DNA from: Tupaia tana
Lineage: Eukaryota; Chordata; Mammalia; Scandentia; Tupaiidae
Assembly (NCBI GenBank): GCA_026018925.1
Contig: JAKSZU010000012.1
Coordinates: forward strand, 42,943,218 to 43,007,217
Length of the DNA stretch: 64,000 bases
Direction of reading: 5' to 3'
Shown here: in pieces, positions 55,842 to 64,000 of the stretch
Numbering within the stretch: position 1 is the first letter of the stretch
Layout of the letters: each line of letters starts with the position of its first letter
Translations under genes and position numbers: made by a program
The notes under the pieces: model-generated
Databases searched by the model: none
Told to the model about the DNA's origin: nothing
The model's input: only the letters and a program-made list of their open reading frames with translations

Positions 55842-56297
55842 TAAAAGACTTATTTAATTTGGGAACCAGCAGTTAGCATAATGGCTATGTCGCTGGACTC
55901 CCACGTAGTCGACCGCGGTTCGCGTCCAGGACCTGGTGGCTTAAAACTCACGCCGGGCGCGTGTGCGTGTGTGCCCAAGATCCCGAGAGGAGAATGGAGG
56001 GGAAGGGATTGTGGCGTGACCATCCCCCCTGGGGGGTGATTTCTTGCTTTCTGTCTCTAATGTCTCTCTCTGTCTGTCTGGCGAGCACACGCGCCCTATA
56101 GCGAAAATCTCTCTCTAAAAAAAAGACTTATTTAATTTTAATTATTCATTAATTTATTTTAATTTGACCATAGAGAGATACAGAAAGAGAGAGATAGGGA
56201 AAATGAGAAAGCAAGCCACCAGGTCCAGGACTTGAACCGTGGTTGGTCATGTAGGAGTGTCCAGTGCCTTAACCACCACGCCACCTGCTGGTCCCCA
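55842..56297 (-). repeat. SINE type S split by an L
   Basis: Outer repeats AGACACCAATCATATTT at about 55822 and 56298. Confidence 0.92.
55859..56116 (+). repeat. SINE type L, GGGAACC subfamily, nested
   Basis: Flanked by AAAGACTTATTTAATTT from the host tail. Confidence 0.94.
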
Positions 56298-56420
56298 AGA
56301 CACCAATCATATTTGATTAAGGTCCACCCCAGTGACCCCACTTTAACTGCAAAGATTAAATTTGTAAAGATTCTATTTTTGAATAAGATCACAAACCTTA
56401 GGACATCCCCTTTAGTGTCG

Positions 56421-56947
56421 AGATCTTTCTGCCCATAATTTATTTTGTTTCCAGGGTTCTTTCCTTCTCGCTGCATCCCCGCCACCCCACTTCGTGCCCG
56501 TGGCAGACATTACTAATCCCTCCTGGCATTCTTTCTTGCTGAGGCAAGGTACAGACTCAGAGCCCTCATCAGCAGTCTCCAGGCATTCTGCCAACCAATA
56601 TCCACTGGTTAAGACTTTGCAGAGAAGAGGGAGGAGACGGTGGACAATAAATGCTTGTTGAATGAAAGACTGAGAACGCCCCCTTTACAATTTGAAGTCC
56701 TTCAGTTTGTCTGTCTGTCTGGTTATCTGTTTCTGCAGACTCCCCTGTGCTTGTTTTCCAGCAGGGGCTGATGTCTTCACTGTTCCTTCTTGTCTTAGGC
56801 AAGATGAACATCTGGGGTCATGACTTGAGGTTCAGAGCTCAGGTCTGCCAGGGAAAAGTATTGAGTCAGCAAGTATTTCTGAGGGTGCTGTGTCAGTGGG
56901 AGACAGGTTGCCCATTTATCCGACAGCCATGCTTTCTTCTTCCTTGA
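56421..56947. other. Unassigned intergenic sequence
   Basis: ACAATAAATGCTTGTTGAATG at 56645 is an ancient repeat tail; otherwise nothing recognised. Confidence 0.5.
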
Positions 56948-57026
56948 TGACTACTATGGTTTCAAGAGGTCCCCTCCAAAGTTCAGGAGTTGCTACTGTG
57001 ATACAGTTAAGGCACAAGGCCTTGGA

Positions 57027-57190
57027 GGCTGGCAGGTGGCATGGTAGTTGAGGTGCTGAACTCCCAGGTCACTGACCATGGTTCAGGTCTGAGACCTGGC
57101 ATTTGTTTTCTCACTCCCTGCCCCCCATCTTTCTCTGGTCAAATTAAAAAATGACAACAATAATAAAATTAAACAAATAATTCTCAAGAA
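57027..57190 (+). repeat. SINE type S
   Basis: GAGGCTGGCAGGTGGCATGG head; short body. Confidence 0.85.
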
Positions 57191-57196
57191 AAGGGG

Positions 57197-57460
57197 AGGG
57201 GCCAGAAGGTGGCAAAGTACTTATGGAGCTGGGCTCCCACATGTCTGATGCTGTTGGAGTCCTGAACCCCGTGACTTGAGACACACTGGGCACGTGTGCG
57301 TGTGAGAGGAGAATATAATCCCTCCAGGAAAATGGAGAAGGAATTGCAGTGTGGCCATCTCCCCTGGGGGATGATTTCTCACTTTCCCTCTCATTGTCTC
57401 TCTTTCCCTGGCCAAGGGCATGAGCCCTAAGGCAAAAACATCTTAAAAAAAAAAAAAAAA
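57197..57460 (+). repeat. SINE type P/L, rearranged
   Basis: Central block rearranged: GAGAGGAGAATATAATCCC precedes GGAAAATGGAGAAGG. Confidence 0.75.
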
Positions 57461-57463
57461 GAG

Positions 57464-57650
57464 GGACCAGCAGGTGGCATGGTGACTAAGGTGCTGGACA
57501 CTCCCACATGGCTGACCACGGTTCGAGTCCTGACCTGGTGGCTTGCTTTCTCAGTTACCCTCTCTCTCTCTATTTCTCTCTGTGTGTCTTTCTCTGCTCA
57601 AATTAAGAATAAATGAATAAATAAATAAAATTTTAAAAGTAATTATTAAA
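57464..57650 (+). repeat. SINE type S
   Basis: GGGACCAGCAGGTGGCATGGTG head, directly after the previous A-tail. Confidence 0.88.
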
Positions 57651-57673
57651 AAAAAAAGAGAGAGATGATTAGG

Positions 57674-58127
57674 CCAGGGCCAGGAAGTGACATAGTGATT
57701 AAAGTATTGGATTCCCATTTGGTTCACTGTGGTTTGAGTCCTGGACCCAGTGATTAAAAATCACACTGGGGGGGCCAGCAGGTGGCATGTTGGTTAAGGC
57801 ACTGGACACTCCCATGTGGCCAACCATGGTTCGAGTCCCGGACCTGGTGGCTTGTTTTCTCACTTCCACTCTCTCTCTCTCTCTCTCTGTGTCTCTCTCT
57901 GGTCAAATTAAAATAAATGAATAAATAAAATTAAATAAATAATTTTAAAAAATCACACTGGGTGCATGTGCATGCATGCCCAAAATCCAACGAGGAGAAT
58001 GGAGGAGAACGGATTGTGGTGTGGCCATCCCCTTTGGGGGGACGGATTTCTCACTTTTTCTTTTACTGTCTCTTTCTGTCTCTCTCTGATGAGTGCATGT
58101 ACCTGATGGCAAAAACCTTAAAGAAAG
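57674..58127 (+). repeat. SINE type L split by an S
   Basis: Head 57674-57773; central and tail part 57951-58127. Confidence 0.86.
57774..57950 (+). repeat. SINE type S nested in a SINE
   Basis: Flanked by AAAAATCACACTGGG repeats from the host. Confidence 0.93.
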
Positions 58128-58325
58128 GAGGACTGGCAGGTGGTGTGGTAGTTAAGGGGACTAGACTCCCACATGGCCCACCATGGTTTGAGTCCTGGAC
58201 CTGGCAGCTTACTTTCTTGCTTTCCCTCTCTCTCTCTCTCTCTCTCACACACACTCTGTCCCTCTCTGGTCAAATTAATAAACAAACAAATAAATAAATA
58301 AATAAATAAGTTAAATGAAATAATT
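58128..58325 (+). repeat. SINE type S
   Basis: GGACTGGCAGGTGGTGTGG head; (AAAT)n tail. Confidence 0.88.
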
Positions 58326-58450
58326 GTGGGGTTGGCAGGTGGCATGATAGTTAAGGGTAACTGCGGTTCGAGTCCTAGAACTGGTGGCTTGCTTTCTCAG
58401 TTTCTCTCTCTTTCTCTGATCAAATGAAAATAAATAAATAAATAAATAAA
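58326..58450 (+). repeat. SINE type S with head deletion
   Basis: TTAAGGGT joins directly to AACTGCGGTTCGAGTCC: the anticodon-stem part is lost but box B remains. Confidence 0.85.
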
Positions 58451-58451
58451 T

Positions 58452-58735
58452 AGGGACCAGCAGTTGGCGTAATGGCTATGTCGCTGGACTCCCATGTAGT
58501 TGACTGCAGTTTGAGTCCCAGACCCAGTGGCTTAAACTCATGTCTGGTGCGTGTGCGCGCATGCCCAAGTTCCTGAGAGGAGATTGGAGGAGAAGGGATT
58601 GAGGCATGGCCATCCTCCCTGGGAGGTGATTTCTCACTTTCTGTCTCTCTGTCTCTCTCTGTCTTTCTGACAAGCGCACGCACCCTATGGCAAAAACCTC
58701 TCCAAATAAATAAATAAATAAATAAACATTTTTTT
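58452..58735 (+). repeat. SINE type L
   Basis: Inserted in the (AAAT)n tail of the previous S. Confidence 0.9.
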
Positions 58736-58754
58736 AAAAAGAGAGAGAAGATGC

Positions 58755-59015
58755 CAGCCCAGCCTAGGTAGCGCTGTTGGTAGCATACTGGACCACAGTG
58801 CAAGAAGCCACGTGCTGATTGCAGATTTGAACGCCTGGCCTGGTTGTCCTGAAACACGCTGAGTGTGCACATATGCATGCCCAAAATCCTGATGAGATGG
58901 AGGGCCGGAGGAAGTGGGTCACAGTGTGACAAGACCCTGTCAGAGTGCTTCTTTCTTTCTGGTCTGTATGCATACATGCATGCATACTCATATGCATGCT
59001 TATCATGAATAAAAT
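58755..59015 (+). repeat. SINE type Q
   Basis: GGTAGCGCTGTTGGTAGCAT box-A-like start, ATACTGGACCACAGTGC, CCTGAAACACGC, ATGCATGCCCAAAATCC and end TTATCATGAATAAAAT. Confidence 0.68.
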
Positions 59016-59034
59016 GAATACATTTTATTTTATT

Positions 59035-59272
59035 TTTTGTTATTATTGATTTTTTTTGCCATAGGGTACGTGTACTTGTTAAAGTGAAAATGAGAAATCA
59101 TCCCCTGCAGGAAGACGGCCATGCCACAATCTCTTCTCTCCATTCTCCTCTTGGGATTTTGGGCACACAAGCACATGTACCCAGCATAATCTTCAAGCTG
59201 CCAAGTGTTGACTCAAATTGTGGTCGGCCATGTGGGAATAAAGTGTCTTAACTGCCACATCACCTTCTGGCC
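59035..59272 (-). repeat. SINE type L/P, old copy
   Basis: CCATAGGGTACGTGTACTTG tail; body shortened to GTGAAAATGAG. Confidence 0.74.
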
Positions 59273-59304
59273 CCAACCTCCACATTTAAAAAAAAAATCA
59301 TTTA

Positions 59305-59397
59305 TTGGGGCTGGCGGGTGGCATGGTGGTTAAAGGCACTGGATTCCCATATGGCCGACCGTGGTTTGAGTCCTGGACCTGGCGGCTTGCTTTCTCA

Positions 59398-59429
<32 letters not shown>

Positions 59430-59505
59430 CGCTGTGCCTCTCTGGTCAAATTTAAATAAACAAATGAATAAATAAAGTTAAATAAAATAATTTTTAAAAA
59501 CTGCC
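59305..59505 (+). repeat. SINE type S
   Basis: GGGGCTGGCGGGTGGCATGG head. Confidence 0.88.
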
Positions 59506-59519
59506 TGTGCTTAAGAGAG

Positions 59520-59695
59520 TAAAAAAAATCATTTATTTAACTTTATTTATTATTTATTTATCATTATTATTATTTCATTTGAGCAGAAAGAAATAAAGGA
59601 GAGTGAGAAGGTAAGTCACCAGGTCTAGGACTTGAACTGTGGTCAGTCATGTGAGAATCCAGTGCCTTAACCACCATGCCACCTGCTAGCTGCAA
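59520..59695 (-). repeat. SINE type S, old copy
   Basis: Ends CCACCTGCTAGC. Confidence 0.8.
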
Positions 59696-59749
59696 CTTCC
59701 ACATTTTTAAAAAGTTTTTTTTTTTATTATTTTAAGAAGTATTTTTAAA

Positions 59750-59936
59750 ATTTTAACTTTATTCTTTTTTTAATAATTATCTTATTTAACTTTATTTATT
59801 TATTTTAATTTGATTGGAGAGGAGACAGAGAGAGAGAGAGAGAAAGCGAGAAAGCAAGCTGCCAGGTCTAGGACTCAAACCGCAGTTGGCCATATGGGAG
59901 TCGAGCGCCTTTAACCACCACACCATCTGCCGGCCC
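59750..59936 (-). repeat. SINE type S
   Basis: Ends CCATCTGCCGGCCCC. Confidence 0.86.
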
Positions 59937-59939
59937 CTA

Positions 59940-60125
59940 TCTATTTTTTAAAGAATTATTTTAATAACTTTTTATTTATTTATTTAAATTTGACTACACA
60001 GAGACAGAGCAAGAGTGAGAGTGAAAGCAAGAGAGAGAGAGAGAGAAAGCCACCAGTTCTGGGACTTGAGCCACAGTGAGCCATGTGGGAGTCCAGTGCC
60101 TTAACCACCATACCCCCTGCCAGCT
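59940..60125 (-). repeat. SINE type S
   Basis: Second of three minus-strand S copies in a row. Confidence 0.85.
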
Positions 60126-60154
60126 CCTCTCCACATACATATCTTTTCAAAGAG

Positions 60155-60310
60155 ATATTTTTTAAGAATTATTTTTAAAATTTTATTTATTATTATTACT
60201 TTTTAATTTGATCAGAGAGAGACAGAGTGAGGAAAGCAAACTGCCAGGTTTGGACTTGAACCAGTGTCAGCCATATGGGAGTCAAGTGCCTTAACCACCT
60301 GCCAGCCCCA
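60155..60310 (-). repeat. SINE type S
   Basis: Third of the row; short CT/GA body; ends CCACCTGCCAGCCCC. Confidence 0.84.
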
Positions 60311-60555
60311 GAGAGAGAATTTTGTTATAGGGTGCGTGCACTTCCGAGAGAGAGAGAGAGAGAGACGGAAAGCAAGAAATCACCCCCTGGGGAATGGCCA
60401 CATCGCAGTCTGTTCTCCTCCATTCTTTTCCCTGGATCTTGGGCAGGCATGCCCACACACCCAGAATGCGTTTCAAGCTGCTGGGTCCAGGACTCCAACC
60501 ACAGTCAGTCATGTGGGAGTCCAGTGACATAGCTATTACTCCATCTGCTGATCTC
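60311..60555 (-). repeat. SINE type L
   Basis: Adjoins the S head without spacer. Confidence 0.85.
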
Positions 60556-60557
60556 CA

Positions 60558-60822
60558 CATTTTTTTAAAGAGATTTTTGCCTCAGGGTGTGTGCATTCAA
60601 CGAGAGAGACAGACAGAGAAAGTGGGAGGGAAAGTGAGAAATCACCACTCAGGGTGGATGGCCATGCTACAACCCCCTCTCCATTCTCCTCTTGGGACCT
60701 TGGACACACATGCACATGTGTCTGGCATGAGTTTTAAGCCATCAGGTCCAGGACTTGAACTGTGGTCAGTCGTGTGAGAGTTCAGTGACGTAACTGCTAA
60801 GCCATCTGCTGGACCTGTCCGT
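60558..60822 (-). repeat. SINE type L, old copy
   Basis: Central CCACTCAGGGTGG replaces the usual palindrome. Confidence 0.82.
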
Positions 60823-60825
60823 TCC

Positions 60826-61095
60826 ACATTTTTTTTTTTTTTTTGGAGAGGTTTTTGCTATAGGGCGCGTGCGCTCGCCAGACAGACAGAGAGAGACAGA
60901 GAGATAGAAAGCAGGAAATCACCCCCCAGGGGGGATGGCCACGCCGCAATCCCTTCTCCTCCATTCTCCTCTCGGGATCTTGGGCACGCACGCACACGCG
61001 CCCGGCGTGAGTTTAAGCCGCCGGGTCCGGGACTCGAACCGCGGTCGACTACGTGGGAGTCCAGCGACATAGCCATTACGCTAACTGCTGGTCCC
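60826..61095 (-). repeat. SINE type L, GGGACC subfamily
   Basis: Near-consensus copy: intact box B (GGTTCGAGTCC), full palindrome, TTTCCTGC marker. Flanked by TCCACATTTTTT / TCCCACACTTTTTT. Confidence 0.95.
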
Positions 61096-61096
61096 A

Positions 61097-61362
61097 CACT
61101 TTTTTTTTTTTGAGAGGTTTTTGCTACAGGGTGCATGTGCTTGCCAGACAGACAGACAGAGACAGAGAGACAGAAAGCAAGAAATCATCCCCTGGGGGGA
61201 TGGCCACGCCGTAATCCCTTCTCCTCCATTTTCCTCTCGGGATCTTGGACACACACGCACACATGCCCGGCGTGAGTTTTAAGCCACTGGGTCCAGGACT
61301 TGAACCACGGCCGACTACATGGGGGTCCAGTGACATAGCCATTACGCTAACTGCTGGTCCCC
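61097..61362 (-). repeat. SINE type L
   Basis: Same orientation row; ends AACTGCTGGTCCCC. Confidence 0.9.
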
Positions 61363-61469
61363 CGTTCCACATTTTTCAGAAGAGAGATAATACTATTCCT
61401 GCTTTGGTTCTAACTATCACAGAGTGGCTACTCCACCTCCTGCAGCCACATGCATCTGTATTGTTATTA
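61363..61469. other. Unassigned spacer
   Basis: Short unique stretch between SINE rows. Confidence 0.5.
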
Positions 61470-61610
61470 TCATTTCTAGATTTCTGTGATAGGACACGTG
61501 TGCTTGCCAGAGAAAGACAGAGAAAGAGAGACAGTGAGAGGGAGAGAAATCATCCTGCAGGGAGAGTGACCACACCACAATCCCTTCTCCATTCTCCTCC
61601 TGGGATTTTC
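61470..61610 (-). repeat. SINE type L, head missing
   Basis: Stops at CTCCTGGGATTTT where the next element begins. Confidence 0.78.
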
Positions 61611-61611
61611 T

Positions 61612-62015
61612 TTTTATTAAGGAATTATTTATTTGGGACCAGCAGATGGCATAATGGCTACGTTGCTGGACTGCAGTTCAAGGCCCAGACCTGGAGACTT
61701 GGAACTCACAGGAGCGCATTTGCGTGCATGCCCAAAATCCTGAGAGGAGAAGGGGTTATGGTGTGACCATCCCCCCTGGAGGGTGATTTTTCTCTTTCTG
61801 TCTCTGTTTCTCTGGCGAACACATGTACCCTATAACAAAAATCTCTCCAAAACAAAATTATTTATTTATTATTATCACTATTTTAATTTCCTATAGGGAA
61901 TGTGCACCCACCAGAAGAAAAGAGAGAGCAGGAAAGTGAGAAAGCAAGCCTCCAGGACCAGGACTCAAACCACAGTTGGCAATGTAGGAGTTCAGTGCCT
62001 TACCCATCACACCAC
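61612..62015 (-). repeat. SINE type M split by an L
   Basis: Tail at 61612-61635; resumes 61856 with AATTTCCTATAGGGAATGTGC (L-like tail) followed by an S-like body and head, with no central L block. Confidence 0.75.
61636..61855 (+). repeat. SINE type L, shortened, nested
   Basis: Inserted at AATTATTTATTT, which recurs at 61856. Confidence 0.87.
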
Positions 62016-62074
62016 TGCTACATGAATCTTAATTGAAAGGGAACTGACATATAGATATGAAAAATAGGATTCTG

Positions 62075-62262
62075 GGGGCCAGCAGGTGGTGTGGTAGAAG
62101 GCACTGGACCCCCACATGGGTGACTGTGGTTCAAGTCCGGGACCTGGTGGCTTGCCTTCTCTCTCTCTCTCTCTCTGTCTCTCTTTCTGGTGAGTGCATG
62201 TGTCCTATAGCAAATTAAAATAGTAATAATAATAATAATAAATAGAATTAGAAAAAAATACT
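62075..62262 (+). repeat. SINE type M
   Basis: S head and CT body, then CTGGTGAGTGCATGTGTCC and TATAGCAAATTAAAATAG. Confidence 0.83.
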
Positions 62263-62299
62263 TGGGCTCTGGCCAGCTGACTTAGAATCAGATTCCAGG

Positions 62300-62440
62300 A
62301 TCAGAAGGTGGCATAGTGGTTGAGAAGCTGGACTTCTACATGGCCAACTGTGGATTGAATCTGGACATGGTGGCTTGTTTTCTCATTTTCTCTCTCTCTG
62401 ATAAGCACGCATGCCCTATAGCTAATTTTAAAAATAATCA
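62300..62440 (+). repeat. SINE type M
   Basis: S head and body, then CTGATAAGCACGCATGCCC and TATAGCTAATTTTAAAAA. Confidence 0.78.
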
Positions 62441-62445
62441 TGATT

Positions 62446-62705
62446 GGGGCCAGCTGGCAGCGTAGTGACTAAGGTACTGGATTCCCACATGGCCAACCAC
62501 GGTTTGAGTGCTGGACCCAGAGGCTTGAAACTCACATTGGGTGCGTGTGCATCCATGCCCAAGAATCCAGGAGGAAAATGAAGAGGAGGGATTGTGGCAT
62601 AGCCCTCCCCACTGGGGGGTGATTTCTGGCTTTCTCTCTCATTGTCTCTCTCTGCCTCTTTGGGGAGCACATGTGCCCGACAGGAAAAATCTCTCTAAAA
62701 AGAAA
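62446..62705 (+). repeat. SINE type L/P
   Basis: GGGGCCAGCTGGCAGCGTAGTG head; TTTGGGGAGCACATGTGCCC tail. Confidence 0.83.
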
Positions 62706-62713
62706 TAATAAGG

Positions 62714-62870
62714 GGACCAGCGGGTGGCATGGTGGTTAAGGTGCTGGACACTCCCACATGGCTGACCACAGTTCAAGTCCTGGACCTGGTGGCTTGCTTT
62801 CTTACTTTCCCTCTCTTGCTTCCTCTGTGTCTCTCTCTGGTCAAATTAAAATAAGTGAATGAAAAAATAA
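62714..62870 (+). repeat. SINE type S
   Basis: GGGACCAGCGGGTGGCATGG head. Confidence 0.9.
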
Positions 62871-62871
62871 G

Positions 62872-63140
62872 GGACCAGCAGTTAGCATAATGGCTATGTC
62901 GCTGGACTCCCATGTAGTCGACTGCGGTTTGAGTCCCGGACCCGGTGGCTTAAACTCACGCTGGGCACGAGTGTGTGCATGCCCAAGGTCCCGAGAGGAC
63001 AATGGAGGAGAAGGGATTGTGATGTGGCCATCTCCCCTGGGAGGGTGATTTCTCGCTTTCTGTCTCCCTGTCTCTCTCTGTCTCTCTGGCGAGAGCACAC
63101 ACCCTATAGCAAAAACCTCTCCAAAAAAAAAAAAAAAAGA
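62872..63140 (+). repeat. SINE type L
   Basis: Directly follows the S tail (AAAAAATAA). Confidence 0.92.
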
Positions 63141-63291
63141 AAAAAGAAATTAAATTAAATTAAAAATAATTCTTTTTTTAAAAAAGTAATAATTAGGATC
63201 AGCAGATGGTATAATGGTTACGTCACTGAACTCCCACGTAGCAAGTGTGGTTTGAGTCCTGGACCCAGCGACTTAAAACTCACTCCAGATG

Positions 63292-63540
63292 GGGCCAGTA
63301 GATGGGTAATGGCTATGTTGCTGGACTTCCATGTAGCCAACAGAGTTCAACTCCTGGACCTGGTGGCTTAAAACTCACATTGGGTGTGTGTGCGTGCGTG
63401 CCCAAAACCCCGAGAGGAGACTGGAGGAGAAGGGACTGCGGCGTGGCCATCTCCCCTGGGGGTGTGGTGATTTCTCGCTTTCTGTCTCTCTCTCTGTCTC
63501 TCCACAACTACACGTGCCCTATAGCAAAAACCTCTCTCTT
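63292..63540 (+). repeat. SINE type L nested in a SINE
   Basis: GGGGCCAGTAGATGGGTAATGG head; tail meets a T-run at 63540. Confidence 0.86.
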
Positions 63541-63798
63541 TTTTTTTTTTTTTTTTTTTGAAGAGGTTTTTGCTATAGGGCGCGTGCGCTCGCCAGAAAG
63601 ACAGAGACAGAGAGATAGAAAGCGAGAAATCACCCCCCAGAGGGGATGGCCATGCCGCAATCCCTTCTCCTCTCGGGATCTTGGGCACATACGCACACGC
63701 GCCCAGCATGAGTTCAAGCCGCCGGGTCCGGGACTCGAACCGTGGTTGACTACATGGGAGTCCAGCAACATAGCCATTACGCTAACTGCTGGTCCCAT
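63541..63798 (-). repeat. SINE type L nested, opposite strand
   Basis: Inserted in the tail of the preceding L: A(A)AAA(C/T)CTCTCT(C/T) motif on both sides. Confidence 0.9.
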
Positions 63799-64000
63799 CA
63801 AAAATCTCTCTTAAAAAAGAAAGAAAGAAACCCTTGCTCCAGGCATGTGTGCGTGTGTGCCCAAAATCCTGAGAGGAGAATGGAGAAGAAGGGATTGTTG
63901 CATGGCCATCCCCCTGGGGGGTGATATCTTATTTTATGTCTCTCTGTTTCTCTATCTCTCCAGTGAGTGCATGCACCCTATAGCTAAAATCTCTCTCTCT

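Larger units (their letters stand above)
55755..56420 (-). mobile_element. MLT1-type LTR fragment, split by SINEs
   Basis: TCCGTCTTATAAAGACACCAATC at 55811 and GATTAAGGTCCACCCCAGTG with AGATTCTATTTTTGAATAAG at 56317-56390 are the MLT1 phrases on the minus strand. Confidence 0.65.
56948..57670 (+). mobile_element. Possible MaLR-like LTR scrap, split by SINEs
   Basis: TACTATGGTTTCAAGAGGTC, CCCTCCAAAGTTCAGG and, beyond the SINEs, GATGATTAGGCC resemble the 5' part of a MaLR LTR. Confidence 0.4.
63194..64000 (+). repeat. SINE type L split by two L copies, runs off the window
   Basis: Head 63194-63288 (AGGATCAGCAGATGG); central block and tail 63836-64000. GCTCCAG/ACTCCAG marks the break. Confidence 0.8.

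Noticed and set aside
39757-64000. Possible exons of the next gene of the syntenic block (RCOR2 in human)
   Set aside because: No coding exon or matching peptide seen; the gene is expected beyond the right edge on the plus strand.

Overview
This is a stretch of placental-mammal nuclear DNA. It holds two real genes, both on the minus strand: exon 1 of COX8A (position 1914 and below; the gene runs off the left edge) and a complete eight-exon NAA40 (39289 down to 25895, with a 3' UTR to about 23455). The order COX8A next to NAA40 is the arrangement I know from human 11q13.1. Everything else is repeats, dead retrocopies and unassigned intergenic or intronic sequence. I found no CRISPR array, operon, mobile-element coding gene or new multi-gene system.

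More than half of the window is one superfamily of tRNA-derived SINEs. I use working names. Type S (about 160-200 bp) is a tRNA-like head with an intact box B (GGTTCGAGTCC), a CT-rich body and an AAATTAAAATAAATAAA-type tail. Type L (about 250-280 bp) has the same kind of head, a central block with a CCCCCCTGGGGGG palindrome, a CT-rich stretch and a tail ending GCGCCCTATAGCAAAAACC. Type P is an older relative of L. Type M joins an S-like body to an L-like tail. Type Q is a rarer, divergent family. Such elements fit a colugo (Dermoptera; the tRNA-derived CYN SINEs are described there), and a 7SL-derived SINE in NAA40 intron 6 fits Euarchontoglires. The species is inference; I could not compare with a library. 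SINE ends are read by eye and are good to about 5-10 bases.

Layout. 1-2.3 kb: COX8A intron, exon 1 and CpG-rich promoter. 2.3-23.4 kb: intergenic SINE thicket with processed retrocopies of RPL35, RPL21, SPIC, MRPS33, TMSB10 and RPL23A, plus (16.9-18.6 kb) a decayed intron-bearing muscle-type actin gene with a TATA box. 23.4-39.8 kb: NAA40, with SINE-rich introns and a CpG-island promoter. 39.8-64 kb: gene-free DNA with MER5A, L2, MLT1-type LTR and L1-like remnants buried under layered SINEs.

The two genes do unrelated housekeeping jobs: COX8A is a subunit of mitochondrial cytochrome c oxidase, and NAA40 is the N-terminal acetyltransferase of histones H4 and H2A. They share only location and strand.
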